From: Janthinobacterium sp. 344
Lineage (GTDB): Bacteria; Pseudomonadota; Gammaproteobacteria; Burkholderiales; Burkholderiaceae_D
Length of the DNA stretch: 64,000 nt
Direction of reading: 5' to 3'
NCBI RefSeq assembly: GCF_900112025.1
Contig: NZ_FOKL01000001.1
Location: 1-64,000, forward strand
Shown: piece by piece, positions 45,357-53,251 of the stretch
How the letters are laid out: each line of letters starts with the position of its first letter
Numbering within the stretch: position 1 is the stretch's first letter
Translations under genes and position numbers: made by a program
Notes under the pieces: generated by a model
Databases searched by the model: none
Seen by the model: the letters and a program-made list of their open reading frames with translations, nothing else
What the model was told of the DNA's origin: nothing

Positions 45357-45375
45357 GATAATGAGTATCATTCTC
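45357..45375. promoter_or_regulatory. Fur box
   Basis: GATAATGAGTATCATTCTC differs little from the consensus GATAATGATAATCATTATC. It lies 65 bases before the FecI-like sigma factor start, so iron-loaded Fur should repress the three-gene uptake set. Confidence 0.88.
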
Positions 45376-45440
45376 AATCGCCCAGCCAGCCGGCACCGCA
45401 TGTTCCGTCAGCCCAGCCCATCCCTTGCCTGGAGTCCGCA

Positions 45441-45950
45441 GTGAGCACCGTCAGTCCCATCCATGCCGCCCACCTGAGCACCCTGTACAGCGAGCACCAT
45501 GGCTGGCTATTTGGCTGGCTGCGCGGCAAGCTGGGCAACCGGGCCGAGGCGGCCGACCTGGCGCAGGACACCTTCCTGCGCCTGCTGGGCAAGCGCGAGG
45601 CGGCGCCCCTGCGCGAGCCGCGCGGCTACCTGGCGACGATCGCGCGCGGCCTGCTGATCGACCGCTACCGCCGCCAGGCGCTGGAGCAAGCCTACCTGGA
45701 AGCGCTGGCGCAGCAAACCGAGCCGACGACGATCTGCGCCGAAACGCATGCCATCATCATCGAAACCCTGCTTGCCATCGACCGCCTGCTCGACCGCCTG
45801 GGCGCGCGCACGCGGACCATCTTCCTGCTGGCGCAGATCGAGGAACTCAGTTACGTGGACATCAGCCGGCGCCTGGGCGTCTCCCTGCCGACCGTCAAAA
45901 AGCACCTGGTGCGGGCCTACACGGAATGCCTGATGCTGGCGGCCGCCTGA
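45441..45950 (+). CDS. FecI-type ECF sigma factor
   Basis: Protein of 169 residues. Sigma-70 region 2 (about 10-75: LYSEHHGWLFGWLRGKLGN, DLAQDTFLRLL) and region 4 (about 110-160: FLLAQIEELSYVDISRRLGVSLPTVKKHL) are plain. It directs transcription of the TonB receptor when FecR relays the ferric-siderophore signal. GTG start with CTGGAGTCC upstream; no suitable ATG. Stop overlaps the fecR start (TGATG). Confidence 0.93.
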   Translation: MSTVSPIHAAHLSTLYSEHHGWLFGWLRGKLGNRAEAADLAQDTFLRLLGKREAAPLREPRGYLATIARGLLIDRYRRQALEQAYLEALAQQTEPTTICAETHAIIIETLLAIDRLLDRLGARTRTIFLLAQIEELSYVDISRRLGVSLPTVKKHLVRAYTECLMLAAA

Positions 45951-46915
45951 TGTTCGGCGCCGCCACCTCACCTTCCCCCCCCATCGCCCGCAAGGTGCTG
46001 GCCGCCGCCGCCCACTGGCACGTGGAAGTCCAGTGCGGCAGCGCCGACCCGGCCGCCGTGCAGGCCTGGCGCGATGCCAGCGCCGAGCATGAACGGGCCT
46101 GGGACCTGCTGCAGCGCATGCATGGCCAGCTGGCCACGCTACCACCCTCGCTGGCGCTGCCCGCGCTGCAGGCGGCGCAGCAGCGCCGTCGCGCGGCCGC
46201 CAAGATCCTCGCCATGCTGGTGGCGGCCGGCGGCGGCATCGCGCTGGGCCAGGCGGGCGTGCGCTCCACGCCGTGGCAGGCGTGGACGGCGACGCTGCGC
46301 ACGGCGCCGGGCCAGCGCCGCCGCGTGGCGCTGGCCGACGGCGGCAGCATGGACATGAACACGGACAGCGCCGCCGATGTCGACTACGGCGCCACGCGCC
46401 GCATCCGCCTGCACCAGGGCGAAATCATGCTCACCACGGCACCCGATCCGCGTGCCTTCCTCGTCGACACCGCGCATGGCGTGATTCGCGCGCTGGGCAC
46501 GCGCTTTGCCGTGCGCTGCGACGACGATGGCAGCACCGTCAGCGTCTTCGAGCACGCGGTGGAGGTGCGCTGCGCGGCGCGCCCTGACGCCGTGCGGCGC
46601 CTGCAAGCGGGCCAGCAGCTGCGCTTCACGGCACATGGCGCCGATGACGCGCGAGCGCTGCCCGCGCACCAGGACAGCTGGCTGCGCGGCATGCTGGTGG
46701 CCGCCGACTGGCCGTTGCAACAACTCGTCACCGAACTGGCGCGCTACCGGCGCGGACGCCTCGCCTGCGACGCCGCCGTGGCGCGCCGCCCCGTCACGGG
46801 TACCTATCGCCTCGACGATATCGACGCCGTGCTGGAAAGCCTGTGCGCCTCGCATGGACTGCAAGTGACGTACTTCACGCGCTACTGGGCCACCGTGTCG
46901 GCGCGGTCAACGTAA
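45950..46915 (+). CDS. FecR-type sigma regulator
   Basis: Protein of 321 residues. The N-terminal cytoplasmic DUF4880 part (about 10-60, with AWRDASAEHERAWDLLQRM) is followed by one membrane helix (about 82-98) and a periplasmic FecR domain (LADGGSMDMNTDSAADVDYG ... GTRFAVR). It receives the receptor's signal in the periplasm and frees or activates the sigma factor. Translationally coupled to it by TGATG. Confidence 0.92.
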   Translation: MFGAATSPSPPIARKVLAAAAHWHVEVQCGSADPAAVQAWRDASAEHERAWDLLQRMHGQLATLPPSLALPALQAAQQRRRAAAKILAMLVAAGGGIALGQAGVRSTPWQAWTATLRTAPGQRRRVALADGGSMDMNTDSAADVDYGATRRIRLHQGEIMLTTAPDPRAFLVDTAHGVIRALGTRFAVRCDDDGSTVSVFEHAVEVRCAARPDAVRRLQAGQQLRFTAHGADDARALPAHQDSWLRGMLVAADWPLQQLVTELARYRRGRLACDAAVARRPVTGTYRLDDIDAVLESLCASHGLQVTYFTRYWATVSARST

Positions 46916-47031
46916 TTATTTTCAGTTTTTTTGCGCCAGGGGTTGGTGTTTCGGCGTGCTGCTTCGGCTTGATCAGTAAGAAGCCGATTCACAAGCCATT
47001 TTCCTATCCCCTCTGAGCAGAAAGACCGAGC

Positions 47032-49509
47032 ATGCAGCCGACCACCCCCGTCCTCCATCCCGCCGCGCGCGCCATCCGCCTGGCCCTCCTCGCCATGGCG
47101 TGCGCCGCCCCCGCCGCCTTTGTCGCCGCGCCGGCGCTGGCACAACACCAGGCCGCCGCTTCCAGCGCGGCGCCGCAAGCCTACGCCATTGCGGCCGCTC
47201 CGCTGGCCACCGCGCTCAACGACTTCGCCGTCGCCGCCGGCGTCAGCCTGTCGACCGATCCCGCGCAAACGCGGGGCTTGCGTTCGCCCGGCGTGCGCGG
47301 CAGCTTTGGCGTGGCGCAGGGTTTTGCCCAGGTACTGGCCGGCAGCGGCCTCGAAGCGGTGCAGCTGCCCAACGGCGCGTACGTGCTGCGCCAGGCGGCG
47401 CCTGCCACCTCGCAAGCGGAAGACAAGGTCATGGCCCCCGTGGTGGTGAACGCCAGCATGGAGCGCGACCCCGTCAGTGAACACAGCAACTCGTATGCGG
47501 CGCGCGCCGTCACCATCGGCAAGGGCGTGCAAACCCTGCGCGAGATTCCGCTATCGGTCAGCGTCGTCACGCGCCAGAAGATGGATGACCAGAACCTCAA
47601 CACCATCGACGCCGTGCTGGCCAACACCACGGGCATCACCATGTACGACAGCCCGATGGGCGGACGCTATGTGTATTCGCGCGGCTTCATGGTGGAAACC
47701 TACCAGTTCGACGGCGTGAACCGCGCGATGTACTACCCGCAGGCGAACAGCTTTACCAGCAACACGGCCATGCTGGACCGCGTGGAAATCGTGCGCGGCG
47801 CCACCGGCCTGCTGCAGGGCACGGGCTCGCCCGGCGCGGCCATCAACATGGTGCGCAAGCGCCCGCAGGCGGAAAAGCAGGTCCAGCTGGCACTGGGCGC
47901 CGGCCGCTGGAACGACGTGCGCGGCGAGGTGGACGTCACCGGCCCCTTGAACGCATCGGGCAGCATCCGCGGCCGCGCCGTGGCCGCGCATGAGCAGCGC
48001 GACTATTTTTATGACGTGGCCGACAGCCGCACCGACGTGCTGTACGGCGTGCTGGAATTCGACCTGGCGCCGGGCAGCAAGCTGACGACGGGCGCCAGCC
48101 ATGAACAACTGAAGTCGACGCCGTTCTTTTCCGGCATGCCGCGCTACCGCGATGGCAGCGACCCGCACCTGCCCCGCTCGACCTTCCTGGGCGCCGACTG
48201 GAACCGCTGGGACAGCCGCCAGACGGCCGTCTTCGCCGAATTCGAGCACCGCTTCGACGCCGACTGGCTGTTCAAGGCCAGCGCCAACTACACGCGCGAG
48301 CGGCATGACGTGAAATACATGTTCAGCCAGGGCGCGATCGATCCCGCCACCCTGGCCGGCATGATGATGTATGGCGGCGTGTTCGACTACGGCAGCACCA
48401 ACAAGGGCATCGACCTGTCGCTCGACGGCACATTCAACGCCTTCGGCCGGCGCCACGGCTTCAGCGCCGGCGTCAGCACCAACCGCCTGGAAAGCGACAG
48501 CGATTTCAGCCTGGCGTTGCTGCAGCTGCCGAACAACCCGCTGCAGCCGAACCACGGCGTGGCCGAACCGAGCGACGCCTGGTTCCGCGAGCACAGCTAC
48601 CGGGGCGACCCCAGCGTGACAAAAATGACGCAGACGGGCGCCTACGGCGTGGCGCGTTTCAGCGTCAGCGATCCGCTCACCGTGGTGGCCGGCGCGCGCG
48701 TGTCGAACTACAAATGGAGCAGCGTGTACCGCGACACGGGCGAGGTGTATATCGACCCCTACCGCGAAAATGGCATCGTCACGCCGTATGGCGGCGTGAT
48801 CTACGCATTCGACCCGCGCTGGTCCGGCTATGCGAGCATCTCGGACATCTTCCAGCCGCAAAACCAGCGCACGGCCGATGGCGCCCTGCTCGAGCCGCTC
48901 AAGGGCCGCAACCTGGAAGCGGGCGTGAAGGGGGAACTGTTCGACGGCAAGGTCAATGCCTCGCTGGCGCTGTTCCGCATCGAGCAGCGCAACCGCGCGG
49001 AACTCGACCTGGTGAGCACCTGCTCGAGCGGCACCGAGTGCTATTTCTCGACCGGCAAGGTGCGCAGCGAAGGCGTCGATGCGGAAATCAGCGGCGAGGT
49101 GGCGGCGGGCTGGCAGCTGTTCGCCGGCTACACCTTGAACAATTTCAAATACCTGGACCAGACGTCGAGCGCGGGCGTGATGTTTGCCAGCACCTACTCG
49201 CCGCGCCACATGCTGCGCGCGTGGAGCGACTACCGCCTGCCCGGCAGCTTGCGGCAGTGGAGCGTGGGCGGCGGCGTGAATTTCCAGACCGAGAGTTCGC
49301 GCGTGACGCAGGCCATCACGGTGGCGCAGGGCGCGTATGCCTTGTGGAGCGCGCGCGCCGCCTACCAGATCGACCGCAACTGGACGGCGTCGCTGTCCGT
49401 GACGAACCTGCTCGACAAGCGCTACTACCAGACGGTGGGCGCGCCTGCCTGGGGCAATTTCTATGGCGAGCCGCGCAAGGCGCAACTGACCTTGCGCGCG
49501 CGTTTCTAG
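47032..49509 (+). CDS. TonB-dependent siderophore receptor with signalling (STN) domain
   Basis: Protein of 825 residues: signal peptide ending APALAQ (about 38), STN domain (about 50-125, YAIAAAPLATALNDFAVAAGV), a TonB-box-like segment, plug domain (about 160-270, with TNTTGITMY-type and RVEIVRGATGLLQGTGSPGAAINMV) and a 22-strand barrel ending in the outer-membrane signature LRARF. It imports a ferric siderophore and signals through FecR. The ligand cannot be told from sequence; the barrel is most like hydroxamate/catecholate receptors. Confidence 0.94.
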   Translation: MQPTTPVLHPAARAIRLALLAMACAAPAAFVAAPALAQHQAAASSAAPQAYAIAAAPLATALNDFAVAAGVSLSTDPAQTRGLRSPGVRGSFGVAQGFAQVLAGSGLEAVQLPNGAYVLRQAAPATSQAEDKVMAPVVVNASMERDPVSEHSNSYAARAVTIGKGVQTLREIPLSVSVVTRQKMDDQNLNTIDAVLANTTGITMYDSPMGGRYVYSRGFMVETYQFDGVNRAMYYPQANSFTSNTAMLDRVEIVRGATGLLQGTGSPGAAINMVRKRPQAEKQVQLALGAGRWNDVRGEVDVTGPLNASGSIRGRAVAAHEQRDYFYDVADSRTDVLYGVLEFDLAPGSKLTTGASHEQLKSTPFFSGMPRYRDGSDPHLPRSTFLGADWNRWDSRQTAVFAEFEHRFDADWLFKASANYTRERHDVKYMFSQGAIDPATLAGMMMYGGVFDYGSTNKGIDLSLDGTFNAFGRRHGFSAGVSTNRLESDSDFSLALLQLPNNPLQPNHGVAEPSDAWFREHSYRGDPSVTKMTQTGAYGVARFSVSDPLTVVAGARVSNYKWSSVYRDTGEVYIDPYRENGIVTPYGGVIYAFDPRWSGYASISDIFQPQNQRTADGALLEPLKGRNLEAGVKGELFDGKVNASLALFRIEQRNRAELDLVSTCSSGTECYFSTGKVRSEGVDAEISGEVAAGWQLFAGYTLNNFKYLDQTSSAGVMFASTYSPRHMLRAWSDYRLPGSLRQWSVGGGVNFQTESSRVTQAITVAQGAYALWSARAAYQIDRNWTASLSVTNLLDKRYYQTVGAPAWGNFYGEPRKAQLTLRARF

Positions 49510-49516
49510 GAGGGGC

Positions 49517-50404
49517 TCAGCTTGCCGGGCGCAACGGCGCCTTCGGCAGCGGGATGAATTCCGTCTCGCCCGGCACCTGGCCCATGCGCTGGGCGCTCCA
49601 GTCGTCGGCCGCCTGCGCCAGGCGCTCCTTGCTGGACGAGACGAAGTTCCAGAACAGATAGCGGTGGCCATCGAGCGGCGCGCCGCCGATCACCACGAAC
49701 TGCGCCGGGCCGCCGCCTGCCGTCACCACCGGCACGCTGCCTGCCTCGATCAAGGCCATGGTGTGCGGCACGAGCGCCGCGCCGTCGACCGATACCTCTC
49801 CGCTGACCGGATAGATCGCCGCTTCCGGCGGCAAGCCTTCCAGCCGCAACTCGCGCCCCGCCTGCAGCGCCACGTCCAGGTACAGCGTGGGCATGTAGGT
49901 GCGCACGGGCGACGTCCGGCCAAACGCCGTGCCGATCAACACTTTCACGACGGCGCCATCGAGCGGCACGACGGGAATGTCGGCCTGCGGCGTGTGCGTG
50001 AAACTCGGCTCGTCTTCCTCGTGCGCCTTCGGCAGCGCGGCCCACAGCTGCAAGCCGTGCGTGCGGTGCGGCTGTCCCGCCAGGTCGTGCGGCGTGCGTT
50101 CCGAATGCACGATGCCGCGCCCGGCCGTCATCCAGTTGATGGCGCCCGGTTCGATGCGCTGGTACGAGCCGATGCTGTCGCGGTGGTCGATGGCGCCCTC
50201 GAACAGATAGGTGACGGTGGCCAGGCCGATATGCGGATGCGGGCGCACGTCGTGGTTGGCGTCGGGCGCCACGTCGATGGGGCCGAAATGGTCGAAGAAG
50301 ATGAAGGGGCCGACGGCCTGCTTCACGGCCGAAGGCAGCAGGCGCCGCACGACGAAGCCGCCACCGAGGTCCTTTTCGTGGCTTTTCAGGATGGCCGCGC
50401 TCAT
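49517..50404 (-). CDS. Pirin family protein
   Basis: Protein of 295 residues of the bicupin pirin fold. The N-terminal metal site is visible: DVRPHPHIGLATVTYLFEG (two His), then GRGIVHSE (His and Glu). Pirins act as quercetinase-like dioxygenases or redox-responsive partners. The ATG overlaps the stop of the OsmC-like gene by four bases (ATGA). It converges with the receptor gene with seven bases between stops. Confidence 0.93.
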   Translation of the reverse strand: MSAAILKSHEKDLGGGFVVRRLLPSAVKQAVGPFIFFDHFGPIDVAPDANHDVRPHPHIGLATVTYLFEGAIDHRDSIGSYQRIEPGAINWMTAGRGIVHSERTPHDLAGQPHRTHGLQLWAALPKAHEEDEPSFTHTPQADIPVVPLDGAVVKVLIGTAFGRTSPVRTYMPTLYLDVALQAGRELRLEGLPPEAAIYPVSGEVSVDGAALVPHTMALIEAGSVPVVTAGGGPAQFVVIGGAPLDGHRYLFWNFVSSSKERLAQAADDWSAQRMGQVPGETEFIPLPKAPLRPAS

Positions 50405-50799
50405 GCCAGCACCGTCGTCACTTCGGTGGTCACTGCCGTCATCAATTTATGCAGCGGGCATTTGCCGGCGGCGGCCAGCAATTCCTCGCGCTGCGCATCC
50501 GTCAGCTCGCCCGTCAGGTGCAAGGTGGCGGCCAGGCGGTACACGCCCTTGCGCTCTTCGCTGGCGTCGCGTTCGGTCGACACTTCCACGTGTTCCAGCG
50601 GGATGCCCTTGTGTTTGGCGTACCAGACGACGGTGAGGGCCTTGCAGGCCGACAGGGCCGCGTCGTACAGGTCATGCGGCGAGGGACCGGAATCGCCGCC
50701 CCCTTCGGCCACCGATGCGTCGGCGGAAAGGATGTGATCGCGCACGTGCACGATGTGGCGCATGGGTTGCGACTGGTCGCGGATGGCTGTGATGGTCAT
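50401..50799 (-). CDS. OsmC/Ohr-like peroxiredoxin
   Basis: Protein of 132 residues of the OsmC family, which reduces organic hydroperoxides with two Cys: C72-type in LSACKALTVVWYA and a second in GKCPLHKL. 'GPSPHDLYDAALSAC' is the family signature. AAGGAACGCC precedes the ATG. It forms a two-gene oxidative-stress unit with pirin. The longer reading frame to 51270 is antisense-like overlap with the kinase gene and is rejected. Confidence 0.9.
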   Translation of the reverse strand: MTITAIRDQSQPMRHIVHVRDHILSADASVAEGGGDSGPSPHDLYDAALSACKALTVVWYAKHKGIPLEHVEVSTERDASEERKGVYRLAATLHLTGELTDAQREELLAAAGKCPLHKLMTAVTTEVTTVLA

Positions 50800-50902
50800 G
50801 GCGTTCCTTGGTGCGTTTGGAAAGCCACAATTTACACCGTTTGCCCGCTTTGCGCAGCCCGCTCCCCGGGGTACCGGCGACAAAGCAGTACGTCTGGCCC
50901 GC

Positions 50903-53230
50903 CTAATCGAGCGTGCGCGCCACCCGGAAGCCGACGATGTCGTTCGACAGCACGGTGGAGTAACCGTTGCGCAGAGCCGAGCGCAGGTAGCGCGGGTGGT
51001 ACAGCCAGGAGCCGCCGCGCAGGATGCGCCGGCTGCTGTCGCTGCCCTCTTCCCAGGCGCTGCCGTCGACGGGCGCGCCTTCGTAATTGTCGTGCACCAC
51101 GTCCTGCACCCACTCCCACACATTGCCGTGCATGTCGAACAGGCCCCAGGGATTCGGCGCGAAGGTGCCCAGCGGCGTGGTGCCGCCGCGGTACACGCCG
51201 CGCGGGCCGCCGTTGTAGACATACAGGCCGTCGTAGTTGGCCTGCTCGGTGCTGATGGTGTCGCCCACATTGAACGCCGTGCGCGTGCCCGCGCGGCAGG
51301 CGTATTCCCACTCCGCCTCGCTGGGCAGGCGGTACGGCCGGCCCGTGCGTTCGCTCATCCAGGCCAGGTACAGCTGCGCGTCATTCCAGCTGACGCCGAC
51401 GACAGGGTGTTCCTCGTTCTGCACGAAGCCGGGCTTGTCCCAGTCCGTTTCCGCGCCGCCCGCTTCCCACCCTGTCGCTTTCACAAAGGCGCGCCATTCG
51501 CCCACGCTGACGGGGTGGCGCGCCAGGGCGAACGGACGTTCGATGCCGACCCAGTGCTGCGGCTTTTCGCGGTCCAGCCAGGTCTGCTGCGAGCCGGCCT
51601 GCAGGGCGGCCTTGTGTTCGAGCTCGTGCGCGCCCATCTGGAAGCGGCCGCTGGGAATGAGCACCAGCTCCGGTCCCTGGCCCGAGCCATCGAGGAAATC
51701 GTCGCGCAGCACGCCGTCGGCATTCGCCACCGGCTCCACGTGTTCGGGCGCTGACGCAGGCGACTCCACAGCCGCCGGTGACTGCTGCTGCACCTGCGCC
51801 GCGGCGGCGCGGCTGGCCTCTTCGCGGCGCGCCCGTTCCTGCTCGGCGCGGTAGGCCGCCTCCGCCTTGGCGACGATGGCCTTGCGCTGCAATTCCTGGT
51901 GTTCCTGCAAGGCGGTGGCCGCATCGGCTTCGCGGCGCGCGCGCAGCTGGCCGCGCAGCGCTTCCTTGCGCAGCTTGCGCGCCTCTTCCGCTTCGAAATG
52001 GCGCTGCGCCTCCTGTTCCCGGCGCAGCTTGTCCTGCCGCTGTTTTTCCAGCGCGGCCGCCTGGATTTCGGCCTTGCGGCGCTGGTCCAGTTCTTCCTGT
52101 CGCAGGCGCGCCTGCCTGAGCTCTTCCTCGCGCGCCTGCTCGGCTGCCAGGGCCGCCTGCTTTTGCTGCTGCGCCAGGCGCGCCTGCTCCTGGCGCGCCT
52201 GTTCCGCCAGTTCTTCGGCAGACGGGCCGGCGGCCCGCTCCAGCCCTTCGAGCAAGGCTTGCACGGATAGCGGCCGCAGTTCGGGGGTCAGCGAAAAGCC
52301 GTTTTGCAGCACTTGCCATTGCTGCGCGTTGAGCGCCTGCGGTGCAGAAGGCAGGTGGCTGGCGCTGCGCATGTCGTCGAACGGCATGCGCCCTTCGAGC
52401 ATCTGGTAAATCATCACGGCCACCGCATACACGTCCAGGCGCGGGCTGGGCTGGCGCTGGTTGGCGCCGGCCTCGGGCGCCCGGTAGCCTTGCGTGCCCG
52501 CGTTCGGCATGTCCAGCGCCAGGCTGCTGTCCGCGTTGCGCACGCGCGAGGCGATGCCGTAGTCGAGCAGCTTGACGTCGCCCTTCGCCGTCAGGAAGAC
52601 GTTGCCCGGCTTGAGGTCGCGGTGCACCAGCTTGTGCTTTTCCCACGCATACGCCAGGGCCTCGGCCACCGGATGCAGCAGTTGCTGCACCGCCGACAAT
52701 GGCAGCGCGCCCTGGCGTGCCAGGTAGTGTTCCAGGTCTTCGCCGTCGAGGCATTCCATGATGATGAAGTAGCTGGCCATGGCCGGGTCCTGCGCCCATT
52801 CATAGACGCGCACGATGTTTTCATGCGCCAGCTTGCGCGCCTGCGTCGCTTCCTCGATCAGCAGCTTGGCGTGCGTGGCGCTTTGCGTCAGCTGCGGCGG
52901 CAAGATCTTCAGCGCCACCATTTCACTGCTGCCCAGCTCCGCATGCGTGGCCAGATCCGTGGCTTGCCACACCTGCCCCATGCCGCCCGTGCCGATCAGC
53001 CGTTCGAGCCGGTAGCGGCGGTTTTGCGGGCCGATTTCCTGGCCCGCCATGAAACCCAGTTCCGTTCCCTGGCGCACGGGCAAGGGCGCAGGCGCAGGTG
53101 CGGCGCCGGGCGGCGCGTATTCGGCGTCGAGGATGGCGTTCTTGCGACTTTCAAATTCTTGCTCGCTGAGCAGCCCATCGTCATGCAGGGCGCGCAGTTC
53201 TCGCAGCTTGTCTCGTGCTTTTTGCATCAT
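50903..53230 (-). CDS. SHOCT-kinase-FGE protein, PpkA-like Ser/Thr kinase
   Basis: Protein of 775 residues in three parts: a SHOCT-like helix pair (about 5-36, LRALHDDGLLSEQEFESRK); a Hanks-type kinase (about 73-330) with GTGGMGQV (80-87), VALK (K108), HRDLKPGN (203-210) and DYG (223-225); a long Glu/Gln/Arg/Ala coiled coil (about 335-490); and a formylglycine-generating-enzyme/sulfatase-modifying domain (about 530-775: LIPSGRFQMGA, FDMHGNVWEWVQD, RILRGGSW). PpkA-like kinases control type VI secretion. It is 21 bases downstream of the double-zinc-ribbon gene and probably in its operon. FGE activity is not implied. Confidence 0.9.
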   Translation of the reverse strand: MMQKARDKLRELRALHDDGLLSEQEFESRKNAILDAEYAPPGAAPAPAPLPVRQGTELGFMAGQEIGPQNRRYRLERLIGTGGMGQVWQATDLATHAELGSSEMVALKILPPQLTQSATHAKLLIEEATQARKLAHENIVRVYEWAQDPAMASYFIIMECLDGEDLEHYLARQGALPLSAVQQLLHPVAEALAYAWEKHKLVHRDLKPGNVFLTAKGDVKLLDYGIASRVRNADSSLALDMPNAGTQGYRAPEAGANQRQPSPRLDVYAVAVMIYQMLEGRMPFDDMRSASHLPSAPQALNAQQWQVLQNGFSLTPELRPLSVQALLEGLERAAGPSAEELAEQARQEQARLAQQQKQAALAAEQAREEELRQARLRQEELDQRRKAEIQAAALEKQRQDKLRREQEAQRHFEAEEARKLRKEALRGQLRARREADAATALQEHQELQRKAIVAKAEAAYRAEQERARREEASRAAAAQVQQQSPAAVESPASAPEHVEPVANADGVLRDDFLDGSGQGPELVLIPSGRFQMGAHELEHKAALQAGSQQTWLDREKPQHWVGIERPFALARHPVSVGEWRAFVKATGWEAGGAETDWDKPGFVQNEEHPVVGVSWNDAQLYLAWMSERTGRPYRLPSEAEWEYACRAGTRTAFNVGDTISTEQANYDGLYVYNGGPRGVYRGGTTPLGTFAPNPWGLFDMHGNVWEWVQDVVHDNYEGAPVDGSAWEEGSDSSRRILRGGSWLYHPRYLRSALRNGYSTVLSNDIVGFRVARTLD

Positions 53231-53251
53231 CTAAGGTGAAACGCTTCCCAA

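Noticed and set aside
47551..49671. 706-codon open frame antisense to the TonB receptor
   Set aside because: Ala/His/Arg/Val-rich translation with no domain or RBS. The receptor on the other strand has all family motifs.
50800..51270. N-terminal extension of the OsmC-like gene
   Set aside because: Runs through the kinase gene in another frame; the ATG at 50799 with AAGGAAC fits the family start.
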